Below, in pieces: positions 1 through 7,883 of a DNA stretch of 64,000 nucleotides. The notes under the pieces were generated by a model. The model was given only the letters and a program-made list of their open reading frames with translations. It did not search any database and had not been told where the DNA came from. Source of the stretch: Photorhabdus noenieputensis (GTDB lineage Bacteria > Pseudomonadota > Gammaproteobacteria > Enterobacterales > Enterobacteriaceae); contig NZ_RCWC01000008.1 of NCBI RefSeq assembly GCF_018448935.1, positions 62,001 through 126,000 of the forward strand. Reading direction: 5' to 3'. The translations under genes and the position numbers were made by a program. Every line of letters starts with the position of its first letter. Positions within the stretch are counted from its first letter, which is position 1.

Positions 1-459
1 GGAGAACATACCCGGTACGGGTTAACGAACGGCACAGTTGGTAATTTATATCTTGCCAACTCGCCAAGAACATCGATGAAGGAGGTGTTTCAAAGTCTGC
101 CAGCCATAACAGACCGGGAACTGGATGGGTACCATATGGCTACATTAGTGACAGAGAAAGATTTACGCATTGTAGACATTACCCGGCTTGCGCCGAAAAT
201 GCATATCACCGCCCATCAGCTAACTGGCACAGACTATCGGATCACACAGCAACTCGCGGCGAAGCTGTCACCGCACGCGGATGGGCTGGCCTACATGTCC
301 AACGTCACGCTTGAGCCTTGCATCGTGCTCTGGCATGACGAGCCTTCTGGTAAAGACGTGATACGCACCGAAGAACTTAAAGTGCTCAGGGAATTTGAGT
401 ATGAAGGAGAAATTGCCGAAGATATCCTGGTGAACGACCTGGATATCCCCGTAATATGA
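1..459 (+). CDS. RES-domain toxin, 5'-truncated by window edge
   Basis: The reading frame is open from base 1, so the gene begins upstream; the visible part is about 152 residues. The segment GTVGNLYLANSPRTSMKEVF matches the RES-domain block around a vYla..petAl.Ev pattern. A later block (LSPHADGLAYMSN followed by CIVLWHD) matches the GllYpS...lvlF end of RES domains. RES proteins are the toxin half of RES-Xre toxin-antitoxin systems and degrade NAD+. The usual partner would be encoded just upstream, outside the window. A helix-turn-helix gene lies immediately downstream but in convergent orientation. The domain match is recalled, not searched, and the N-terminal catalytic arginine region is not visible. 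Confidence 0.7.
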   Translation, partial: GEHTRYGLTNGTVGNLYLANSPRTSMKEVFQSLPAITDRELDGYHMATLVTEKDLRIVDITRLAPKMHITAHQLTGTDYRITQQLAAKLSPHADGLAYMSNVTLEPCIVLWHDEPSGKDVIRTEELKVLREFEYEGEIAEDILVNDLDIPVI

Positions 460-499
460 CAAAAGGGGGAGCTAGCATGTGCCTGTTCCCCTTCTTTAT

Positions 500-1189
500 T
501 TATGCAGCATCTTGAGTGCCAAACAACTTGGCTAAGCGGATTATCTGTTGAAGCTTATCATCCGAAACATCCTCTCTCAGCAAATCAATAACAGTGAACT
601 CTTGACCTTCTGGTAAACGATGATCCAGTACATTACGTTTCTGCACGAAAAATCCGTACTGCATCACACCGCTAAAGTGATTGAGATGAAACAGAATCTC
701 CGCCACCCCCCTGAGCACACCTTTTTCGCCTTTGCTTTCATCATCGGTGAACTGAAAAGCCGGATAAATAAACTCACCATCGTATTCCAAGGCCAGTAAT
801 TTACCGGTGTCCTTTTTCTTTTTAACGGTTACTTTACTGACACCTAGCAAACTCGCCACCTCGGCCGAATTTAACACACCGCCGTTTTCACGCACATTAT
901 CAAAAAAGCGCGCTCGGCTACGCACACGATTGAGTAACCTCTTCTTTTCCGGCGTCAGTTCAGCAAGCGCCCGTGCCGGTATCGCCAAAAACAACATATT
1001 CATCAGAAACTGATTATCCGGCAACGCTAGCTGACGCTTGATGTTAGCCTTACCTTTACTGCGAATACCATCAGCCAGTTCCTTAATAATATTCTCAAGG
1101 CGATCAGCCGCGGCATTAGCGTCGTCATACTCATCATGAGGTGCCGACACGTTATTATCGAATCTGGTTTTCCTATACAAAGTTTGCAT
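500..1189 (-). CDS. Helix-turn-helix DNA-binding protein, possibly antitoxin-like
   Basis: A protein of about 229 residues. The ATG at 1189 is preferred over the longer frame from 1252 because a GAGGTG ribosome site sits just upstream and the longer frame adds an implausible hydrophobic tail. The N-terminal third is charged and helical. A helix-turn-helix (SAEVASLLGVSKVTVKKKKD) lies near residues 108-127. A C-terminal region (GVLRGVAEILFHL, later FTVIDLLRED) resembles the toxin-binding part of Xre/MbcA/ParS antitoxins. It ends 40 bp from the RES gene and is transcribed towards it. That is unusual for an antitoxin, so it may instead be an independent regulator. The DNA-binding call is fairly sure; the antitoxin role is inference. 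Confidence 0.5.
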   Translation of the reverse strand: MQTLYRKTRFDNNVSAPHDEYDDANAAADRLENIIKELADGIRSKGKANIKRQLALPDNQFLMNMLFLAIPARALAELTPEKKRLLNRVRSRARFFDNVRENGGVLNSAEVASLLGVSKVTVKKKKDTGKLLALEYDGEFIYPAFQFTDDESKGEKGVLRGVAEILFHLNHFSGVMQYGFFVQKRNVLDHRLPEGQEFTVIDLLREDVSDDKLQQIIRLAKLFGTQDAA

Positions 1190-1272
1190 GACGCACCTCA
1201 AGTTAACGATTGATATAATCAAGAATATACATACAATCGTTAACCAATGCAAATTTTAATCAGTCTGTACAC

Positions 1273-1279
1273 TAACTTA
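1273..1279. repeat. Target-site duplication, left copy
   Basis: TAACTTA immediately left of the decayed IS982-family element, matching 2255-2261 on its right. The same 7-mer flanks the second IS982 copy near 26.3 kb. Confidence 0.7.
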
Positions 1280-2254
1280 ACCTGAAGTTTGCTTAAGAAG
1301 GGAACCAAGTGCCTGAGGCACGATCAAAGTTTTTGTCAAAGAAAACAAAATCGTGGAGATCCTCAGGCATGTTTAATTTAGAAGAACTTTACTGCTGCAT
1401 CGATGACTTTTGCCAAAAATTTATTCCTCTCTGGCATCAACAGTTAATTGAACATGGTTTGCTCAAACGTCGCCGCGAAGCTTCCCTTTCTCTCAGTGAA
1501 GTCATGACGATACTCATTTTGTTCCACATGAGCCATTATCGTGATTTTAAAACGTTTTATATTCAGCATGTTAAACACTATCTTCAGGCCGATTTTCCCC
1601 GGTTGGTCAGCTACACCCGGATGTTAACCTTGAAGCAAAGGGCGCTCATTCCCCTCTGTGCTTTTCTTTCGTCACGCAAGGCTGAAACCCAGGGGATCGC
1701 TTTTATTGATTCAACCAAAATTACCGTTTGCCACAATCTCCGTATTCCCGTCATCGCGTATTTCAGGGCGTCGCACAGCGAGGGAAAACGAGTACAGGCT
1801 GGTTTTATGGCTTTAAACTTCATCGGGTTATCAATGATTGTGGTGAACTTTTGGCGGTTAAGTTGACCTCAGGAAATAAAGATGATCGTCATCCCGTCAA
1901 AGCACTGGTACAAGGGTTAACAGGGTGTTTGTATGGCGATAAAGGGTATTGTCACAGGCTTTGTGCGATGAACTGGAAGAAGAAGGAATAACGTTAATCA
2001 CTCATGTCCGTAGTAACATGAAGGCAAAAGCGTTATCTCTCTGGGATAAGCTGATGTTAAGAAGGCGATTTTTGATATAAACGGTCGTGGATCAGCTCAA
2101 AAATATTTCGCAGATAGCGCATTCAAGACACCGCAGTCAGCTCGGTTTTTTATTGGAAATCGTCGCTGGCTTAATTGCTTATACATTCCAACCTAAAAAA
2201 CCGAGCTTGAATTTACGGGATTGTGATATCGCTATTTTTAAATGAAGCTGAGAT
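1280..2254 (+). mobile_element. IS982-family insertion sequence, decayed copy
   Basis: About 975 bp. The left end reads ACCTGAAGTTTGC and the right end, on the opposite strand, ATCTCAGCTTC, a weak inverted repeat. It is bracketed by identical 7-bp direct repeats TAACTTA (1273-1279 and 2255-2261), read as the target duplication. The transposase inside is broken by frameshifts and a stop. The same family occurs intact at 26348-27335. Confidence 0.75.
1369..2245 (+). pseudogene. IS982-family transposase, frameshifted
   Basis: The product begins MFNLEELYCCIDDFC and aligns along its length with the intact transposase at 26438-27322 (SEVMTILILFHM, AFIDSTK, RGKTSTGWFYGFKLH, LYGDKGY, SRHRS). The frame breaks near 1749 (after CHNLRIP), again near 1950 (after GDKGY), and a TAA stop interrupts it near 2079 (after RRRFLI). 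All the usual blocks of the DDE transposase can be found, but in three frames, so the copy cannot make a full-length enzyme. It is diverged from the intact copy and is therefore not a recent duplicate. Confidence 0.85.
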
Positions 2255-2261
2255 TAACTTA
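2255..2261. repeat. Target-site duplication, right copy
   Basis: TAACTTA immediately right of the decayed IS982-family element; identical to 1273-1279. Confidence 0.7.
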
Positions 2262-2492
2262 CCGATCCTTTGTGCTCAAATTTACATCTATTTTTGCCAC
2301 TTTCTAATGGCCTTATTGTCCATAGGGTTGATGCTACCGTAGCTATGGGAAAACGATGTTCTTCATTACTAGTGAGCAATGAAGCGCTAGAAGGTTTCAT
2401 GGTAAATTAGGATGTATAATAATTTTGACACATCGCTGCATCCGTCTAAAGTAGATTATCTTTACCTTAGAAAGGTACTCCCAAAGAGTCGC
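2262..2492. other. Non-coding gap between IS remnant and RiPP-like cluster
   Basis: No coding sequence with a ribosome site is visible. Short open stretches are too brief to assign. It separates the insertion sequence from the end of the ABC transporter gene. Confidence 0.5.
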
Positions 2493-3872
2493 TTACACGT
2501 TGTGGCGAACTTCTATAATTAGCAGAGACTCACTTAGCTTATCGATAAGCTCGCTGAATACCTGACGAGATTGAATATCTAAATTAGCATCCCACTCATC
2601 TAACATCAGGATCTCTATCTTATCCACTGCCTTAACAGAGATTTCCTTAAGAAATTCCCGCAGTTCCTGCCCAGTCGACAGATTCTTTTCATTAGTTTTT
2701 TCAAAAACAAGTTCATGATGTGCCGGAAGGTAATAAGCCGACTCACCCAGCTGCTCCTTGAGCCAGCAAAGAAAAGTAGACTTACCCACTCCATTTGGCC
2801 CTCTAATTGTGATTCGGCCAGACGACGGAACTGGCTTAATAATAAGTTCTTTTAAACTCGCCAAGTCTGGCAAAGTGCCATGAGTTTCGTATTTCAAGCG
2901 ATTCCATTGGATTCGCTCCTCCAGATTCTGCGATGTCCTTGGAGTCTCTACAGCCTGTCCTAACCCCTTGAGCCTCGCACTCAATGCCGACCAACTCGTA
3001 GAATAGAAAATCACGACATATGCGTGCTGAAGAATAAGAACTTGGCGAGGTAAGGTTGCAACTAAAACCGTGAGAACAGGAGGATTGTCCATATTTTCCA
3101 AGAAGAGAACACTTGTCCAGACAAGTACCGGTGCCATCATTAGTAGCATTCCCAACGCTGAAGCAAGATTATTCCAGTATTGGCTACGAACCGCTGTTCC
3201 TAAAGCCAAACTCTGTCGGACCTTCAGTTCACTTTGATAAATAGACTGATTGTATTTATTGCCCAATAGGAAATTGTCCCACGCCAAAGATAAAACACGT
3301 TGAAGGGCTGTTCTGGCAGATTGAGCTTCTGTTCCCTTTGCATGAATTCTTTTTCTAAAGAAAAAAATGACGCTCGAAACAAAGGCAAGACCAACAAGGT
3401 AGGACCATGCAATCGACGTATCAAGGACAAAAGAAAGGGCAAGTACATTCAATGAAACATTTAGAACAACAGAGGCCCAATCAAAGATAAATTTGGAACT
3501 TTCATTAAAAACCAAAAACCCTTCTGAGGACACATAGGGCAAATGATAGTCTTTAAACTCTTTACTCGTTCGAATAGAAGCCCGATTCCAGAAATTAAGA
3601 CGAAACCTTTCGACATATTTCTCAAGTGCAAGAAACTTAGACTTCTCAAGAAAAACAGCAGCTAAGCTAGAAGGAATATAGACGAGTGTAAGAGAAAGTA
3701 TAAAAAGGACAAGATACAGAGTAAAATTCTCATTGGCACTTACCTGTTTTGCCAGCCCCGCTATCCAATAAGTAGAGGAGGCCACAATTAACTGTTGGAC
3801 AATAAGAAAAATCAAAGCAAAGGCAAATGCTTTATTAATTAAAAATTCAATAGCCGACTTTTTTACTTCCAT
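2493..3872 (-). CDS. ABC transporter (fused membrane and ATPase domains), probable peptide exporter
   Basis: A 459-residue half-transporter. Residues 1-300 hold about six hydrophobic segments. The ATPase part is short: Walker A GPNGVGKS near 358-365, a signature-like LSTGQ near 398-402, Walker B ILMLDE near 421-426, and the H-loop histidine two residues before the end. The region between Walker A and signature is only about 35 residues, so the ATPase domain is reduced compared with the usual 200 or so. No N-terminal C39 peptidase domain is present, so leader removal must come from elsewhere. The start overlaps the methyltransferase gene by 10 bp, implying translational coupling. Export of the modified peptide is inferred from context; self-immunity by efflux is equally possible. 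Confidence 0.75.
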   Translation of the reverse strand: MEVKKSAIEFLINKAFAFALIFLIVQQLIVASSTYWIAGLAKQVSANENFTLYLVLFILSLTLVYIPSSLAAVFLEKSKFLALEKYVERFRLNFWNRASIRTSKEFKDYHLPYVSSEGFLVFNESSKFIFDWASVVLNVSLNVLALSFVLDTSIAWSYLVGLAFVSSVIFFFRKRIHAKGTEAQSARTALQRVLSLAWDNFLLGNKYNQSIYQSELKVRQSLALGTAVRSQYWNNLASALGMLLMMAPVLVWTSVLFLENMDNPPVLTVLVATLPRQVLILQHAYVVIFYSTSWSALSARLKGLGQAVETPRTSQNLEERIQWNRLKYETHGTLPDLASLKELIIKPVPSSGRITIRGPNGVGKSTFLCWLKEQLGESAYYLPAHHELVFEKTNEKNLSTGQELREFLKEISVKAVDKIEILMLDEWDANLDIQSRQVFSELIDKLSESLLIIEVRHNV

Positions 3873-4741
3873 CTTAATCTTATTTTTCTTTCAGTAGATA
3901 CAAACTTCAATTGTCCACTAGAGATTCCCTTGGGAATTCCTGCATAACTGTGAAGCCAGTGCGTCTTAGGTTCGAATACGTAATTACTTAACTTAACACC
4001 GTCTGCAAGCTCAGCCTCAAAATAAAAATGGATAGCATTTGCACGTTGAGACGCCTTGCATTCGACGGAATACTCTGTGTCTGAGTTCTTATCCAGTCCA
4101 AGATTAAATCGACGAATGAGTTTTGGTTCAGAGCAAACTTCCACTCCATCTGATTTGATAATTTTTTTTCTAATCAAATTGCAGAATAAGCGTTCAAACT
4201 CGGACACTAGTTCTGCCGGAACAGGACCAAATCGAGAGGCGTAACTACTCAATAAAAGATCAAAATCGGCGTTTAGTTCAGGCAAGTGTATAAACTGATA
4301 TTTAAGACTCACTTTAGAAGGAATCAGCATTTTGATACTTGGGTGTCTAGTACAAAAATCGTGGCAGATCTCAACAATACCTTCATCGATTCCAAAATAA
4401 CCCAAGGTTTCTGTCACAAGAACATCCGGCAGATTCTTCAACTGGACATCAAAAGATTTTTTGCTAATGTACTGGATATTTTTACTTAAACCCCTATTGA
4501 GTATTTGAGCAACAATACTACTAGCTTCCAACATGTCTATATAAGTAACCAATCCATTAGTTTTCTGAGCTAACATCTGAGTTAGAACTCCAGTCCCTCC
4601 CCCTAAATCAACTACATGAGAATCCTCTTGAACAATTCGATCGATTGCAGTTTTGAAGCAGTTCAAACGATGTTCATCAGCAAGCATTCTCGAATGGTAC
4701 AAAAGTGGAAATGTTTCCATAGAGCCTTTTATTTCAACCAT
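3863..4741 (-). CDS. SAM-dependent methyltransferase, PRMT-like
   Basis: A 292-residue class I methyltransferase. LLYHSRMLADEHRLNCF (residues 13-29) resembles the first signature of protein arginine methyltransferases. VVDLGGGTG (43-51) is the SAM-binding motif I, and VTETLGYFGIDE (109-120) resembles their double-E loop region. The C-terminal half is beta-rich, like the PRMT barrel. The ATG overlaps the stop of the HExxH gene (TAATG), so the two are coupled. By context it would methylate the 45-residue precursor peptide encoded upstream, which carries two arginines in its C-terminal part. The fold is well supported; arginine as the target residue is inference, and another nucleophile is possible. 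Confidence 0.75.
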   Translation of the reverse strand: MVEIKGSMETFPLLYHSRMLADEHRLNCFKTAIDRIVQEDSHVVDLGGGTGVLTQMLAQKTNGLVTYIDMLEASSIVAQILNRGLSKNIQYISKKSFDVQLKNLPDVLVTETLGYFGIDEGIVEICHDFCTRHPSIKMLIPSKVSLKYQFIHLPELNADFDLLLSSYASRFGPVPAELVSEFERLFCNLIRKKIIKSDGVEVCSEPKLIRRFNLGLDKNSDTEYSVECKASQRANAIHFYFEAELADGVKLSNYVFEPKTHWLHSYAGIPKGISSGQLKFVSTERKIRLRWK

Positions 4742-5613
4742 TATGCAAGCTTCTTCTCTCGTCCTACCATTAGATCAAGATACCCCTGACACTTCTTCAT
4801 AATTGACTGGCCTCTTTCCGTGATTAAATCCCTATAGTTAGGAAGATCAGCCAAAGAATTTAATGCCTCCAGCGCCTGTGTAAGCATCTTATCCGATGGC
4901 GGATGAACGTGGCATTTTTCTGGTTCTCCGAGATAGTTTCGTCTCACCAAGAGAACTTCTACAGCTACGACGATACTATGAAAGACTTTATCGATAGGGC
5001 GCTTAATGTTGAGTATTGCTGATTTTGCAAAATTGGCTTCATTCTGGAGAAGCTTGTAGTCATGGAAGTGCAAGTATCTGAGTTCGTCTATAAAAACTAG
5101 ATTATGAGTAAGTTCATGGACCAACAATTCCGTGAGATCTTGTACGTGCCAGTGTTTACGGCTGTTAATCCAAATCACACCCACAGCGTTCGAGGTAGAA
5201 CCGCCCCCTGAATTCTTTGAGTCTCTCAGAAATAAACTATCTATCGCCATCTGAAATACAGCGTATATCTGTGGCATCCTTAGCTTCAATTCTTCTAATG
5301 CAGCTAACAAAAACTCCAGTCGTTGCTTACGAACATCGTCTTTCAGACTATCGCCAATCAGAGATGATTGATCTCTATCATTTAGCAAAGCGTCTGTTCG
5401 ATAAAGCTCTACCAGCTTGTCTTCCATCTCAGGGGTCTCGACTATCTGAGTTCCTACACTCTCTAACCGCGGAACGTTGGGTTGATAGCCCTTTAAAAAA
5501 TTATGAAATCCAAGCTCCAATTCTTCAGACGTTTTGGGAGCTATTTTTGATTTTAATGCACTAAGAACAGCTAGATTTCTGTAAACCTCGTTAATACCAA
5601 TGAGGTGTATCAT
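4741..5613 (-). CDS. HExxH peptide-modification protein (alphaKG-HExxH hydroxylase-like)
   Basis: About 290 residues. The ATG at 5613 is chosen because AGGGGG lies 6 bp upstream; an in-frame TTG at 5655 would add 14 residues and overlap the attenuator hairpin. HELTH lies at residues 166-170, inside a helical segment (LTELLVHELTH). A later block RPIDKVFHSIVVAVEVLLVR (205-224) matches the second conserved region of HExxH putative peptide-modification proteins. Members of that group studied in RiPP pathways are alpha-ketoglutarate and iron dependent beta-hydroxylases of peptide side chains, not proteases. The gene sits directly after a short precursor-like gene and before a coupled methyltransferase. 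A metalloprotease function is the alternative and cannot be excluded from sequence. Confidence 0.65.
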   Translation of the reverse strand: MIHLIGINEVYRNLAVLSALKSKIAPKTSEELELGFHNFLKGYQPNVPRLESVGTQIVETPEMEDKLVELYRTDALLNDRDQSSLIGDSLKDDVRKQRLEFLLAALEELKLRMPQIYAVFQMAIDSLFLRDSKNSGGGSTSNAVGVIWINSRKHWHVQDLTELLVHELTHNLVFIDELRYLHFHDYKLLQNEANFAKSAILNIKRPIDKVFHSIVVAVEVLLVRRNYLGEPEKCHVHPPSDKMLTQALEALNSLADLPNYRDLITERGQSIMKKCQGYLDLMVGREKKLA

Positions 5614-5628
5614 ACTATACCCCCTTTG

Positions 5629-5664
5629 AAAAAAGAGGGGATACTGTCGAATCAAATCCCCCCT
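5629..5664 (-). terminator. Attenuator-like hairpin between precursor and modification genes
   Basis: On the minus strand AGGGGGGAT pairs with ATCCCCTCT (9 bp, one G-U) across a 13-base loop, followed by a run of T. It lies just after the precursor stop codon and before the HExxH start. It would end most transcripts after the precursor and let some through, a common RiPP arrangement that yields excess precursor. Confidence 0.65.
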
Positions 5665-5672
5665 ATTTATAA

Positions 5673-5810
5673 TTAGACCAAATCATCATAAGCGATCATT
5701 CGAACATGAACGAAACAGCCTTCCTCATTTCGCATAACTTCAACATTGTCTTGTGCTTGTATGAAATCAAGTTCGTTTAGATCTTCTAAAATCTGTTCAA
5801 GAGTAGCCAT
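5673..5810 (-). CDS. RiPP precursor peptide candidate, 45 aa
   Basis: The first 24 or so residues are acidic and leader-like (MATLEQILEDLNELDFIQ...). The C-terminal 20 (MRNEEGCFVHVRMIAYDDLV) are richer in Cys, His, Arg, Tyr and Asp and form the likely core. AGGGG lies upstream of the ATG at 5810, and a strong promoter lies 33 bp before the ATG. The gene is followed by a terminator-like hairpin, then by a modification enzyme, a methyltransferase and an ABC transporter on the same strand. There is no Gly-Gly cleavage site. Being first in the operon, of this size and with this composition, it fits a ribosomally made, modified peptide. I do not recognise the product. It could alternatively be a small unrelated protein. 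Confidence 0.65.
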   Translation of the reverse strand: MATLEQILEDLNELDFIQAQDNVEVMRNEEGCFVHVRMIAYDDLV

Positions 5811-5842
5811 ATTTTTCCCCTTTTTTACCGTGGTTAAAGATA

Positions 5843-5871
5843 AAAGTAGAAGTTGATCAGAGTTCTGTCAA
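5843..5871 (-). promoter_or_regulatory. Sigma70-type promoter of the RiPP-like operon
   Basis: On the minus strand TTGACA (5871-5866), a 17-bp spacer and TACTTT (5848-5843). The -35 is a perfect match with optimal spacing; the -10 matches at the first and last positions. It faces the 45-residue precursor gene. Confidence 0.65.
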
Positions 5872-6165
5872 TTGAGTATTTACAAAAAATTCATGGGACG
5901 AAGCTAAGCTATAGCCGCCTAGTTACAGTTATAAACATGTGAATATGCTTGACCACTACTCATTCCTCTTGGTAGAACAAGTCATAAACAGGAATCTCAG
6001 ACTATTGAATACAACCATAGGATCTGGCCGAATATCATTCGCTTACGTCTTTATTCCATTAAATTTAAAACTAAAATCCCATTTACAGAAGAAATAATAT
6101 CGGGTATTGCTTAATTTTTTTATAGTATCAATCTGAAAAAATGCATTATTATTGGAGAAATTACG

Positions 6166-7773
6166 ATGAAAAAAACAATAAAAAACATATCATTATTCAC
6201 AGGAATAATAATTGGAAACTTAACATTATCTTATGCGGCAATTATTCCACCCGGTACACAACTGGCAACCAACCAGAATATTGTTCGTCATAATGGCTCA
6301 GAACCTGCTTCTCTTGACGTGCATAAAGTTGAAAGCGATGTTGAGTTTGATATTATAAACGACTTTTTTAGTGGCTTAATTAGTATAGGAAATGATGGTA
6401 AGTTTAATCCTAATTTAGCTATCCGTTGGGAAACTAACGATAATAAAACCTGGGTGTTTCATCTAAGAGAAGGAATAAAATGGTCTGATGGTTCACCTAT
6501 TACCGCTCACGATGTGGTTTTTAGTTGGAGACGTTTAATTGATCCTCAAATGGCATCCCCGTATGGCAGTTATATTGAAAACATGTATATAGTCAATGCT
6601 AAAGATATTCTTGCTGGTAAGAAAAAAACCGATGAATTAGGTGTAAAAGCATTAGATAATTTAACGGTAGAAGTAACATTAGAGCAACCGTTATCCTATT
6701 TTTTAAATATGCTGGCACATCCAGTGATGGTTCCTATCAGCCAGAAAGCGGTTGAGAAGTATGGTGAAAAATGGACTCAACCGAATATGTTTGTCAGTAG
6801 CGGCCCATTTAAACTCTCTGAATGGATCGTCAATGAGAAGGTAATTGGCATCAGGAATCCACAATATTGGGATAATGAACACACCGTGATTAATAAAGTC
6901 ACCTATCTTAACGTAACATCAGAAACAGCAGTGGTGAACCGTTATTTAGCAGGAGAAATAGATATTACCAAGGGTATCCCATCGGTTTTATTTAAATCAT
7001 TAAAAAACAAGTTAGGCAGCCAGGTCCATATTTCACCTAAATTATCTGTTTATTATTACGAATTTAACACCCAAAAAGCCCCTTTTAACGATATTAGAGT
7101 CAGACAAGCATTAAATCTGGCTTTAGACAAAGACATCATAACCAATAAAGTTTTGGGGCAAGGCCAAAAGCCAGCCTATAATAATACTCCACCAAACGCA
7201 GGAGGAATGAACTTAAAACAGCCTGATTATGCATCATGGACGCTGGCAAAAAGAATTGAAAAAGCCCGGCAGTTATTGAATGAAGCCGGTTATAACAGAA
7301 ATAACCCATTGAAATTTAATCTTCTTTACAATACATCGGAGGATCATAAAAGGATTGCTATTGCAGCTACCTCAATGTGGAAGAAAAATCTGGGCGTAGA
7401 TGCTGTCTTACAAAATCAAGAATGGAAAACAATGTTAGACACCATGCATCAAAGTAACTTTGATTTGGTAAGACACGCATGGATAGCTGATTACGATAAT
7501 CCTGCTTCGTTTTTAAATAATTATGTCACCAATAGTTCTAATAATACATCATTATATCATAACGATATTTATGATGATCTGATTAGTAAGGCCAAAGCAA
7601 CAAACGACATAGAATATTTCCAGCAAGCACAAGATATTCTTACAAGAGATGTCCCGTCAATTCCTATTTATTACTATGTTAGTGCCAGATTAGTAAAACC
7701 TTATATTGGTGGATACTATATCAGCCCTCTCGGTCTTATGTCATCGAAAGATCTTTATGTTATTAAACATTAA
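6166..7773 (+). CDS. Periplasmic oligopeptide-binding protein (OppA/MppA family)
   Basis: A 535-residue extracytoplasmic solute-binding protein of family 5. An N-terminal signal peptide ends near SYAA (about residue 25). Family features include the EPASLDVHK block, GIKWSDGSPITAHDVVFSW, SGPFKLSEW, YYYEFNTQKAPFND and a C-terminal YVIKH identical to E. coli MppA. Length matches OppA/MppA (about 540). It binds peptides, or in MppA murein tripeptide, and delivers them to an Opp-type ABC permease in the inner membrane. No permease or ATPase genes adjoin, so it must share the housekeeping Opp transporter. A hairpin terminator follows. The family is certain; the exact ligand is not. Confidence 0.9.
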   Translation: MKKTIKNISLFTGIIIGNLTLSYAAIIPPGTQLATNQNIVRHNGSEPASLDVHKVESDVEFDIINDFFSGLISIGNDGKFNPNLAIRWETNDNKTWVFHLREGIKWSDGSPITAHDVVFSWRRLIDPQMASPYGSYIENMYIVNAKDILAGKKKTDELGVKALDNLTVEVTLEQPLSYFLNMLAHPVMVPISQKAVEKYGEKWTQPNMFVSSGPFKLSEWIVNEKVIGIRNPQYWDNEHTVINKVTYLNVTSETAVVNRYLAGEIDITKGIPSVLFKSLKNKLGSQVHISPKLSVYYYEFNTQKAPFNDIRVRQALNLALDKDIITNKVLGQGQKPAYNNTPPNAGGMNLKQPDYASWTLAKRIEKARQLLNEAGYNRNNPLKFNLLYNTSEDHKRIAIAATSMWKKNLGVDAVLQNQEWKTMLDTMHQSNFDLVRHAWIADYDNPASFLNNYVTNSSNNTSLYHNDIYDDLISKAKATNDIEYFQQAQDILTRDVPSIPIYYYVSARLVKPYIGGYYISPLGLMSSKDLYVIKH

Positions 7774-7798
7774 TAAGACATCGTTGTAATATTAAAAT

Positions 7799-7829
7799 AA
7801 AGATTACGGTTTTTAACCGTAATCTTTTT
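7799..7829 (+). terminator. Rho-independent terminator of the oppA-like gene
   Basis: AAAGATTACGGTT pairs with AACCGTAATCTTT around a short loop, followed by T residues. It ends the rightward peptide-binding gene before the convergent hca operon. Confidence 0.85.
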
Positions 7830-7883
7830 CAGAGGCAATCATATTCTTAAGGGTAAATACGGGCAAATCTAACCTATCCAATA

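Noticed and set aside
5217-5564. 115-codon frame opposite the HExxH gene
   Set aside because: Antisense shadow; the minus-strand frame carries HELTH and is coupled to the methyltransferase.
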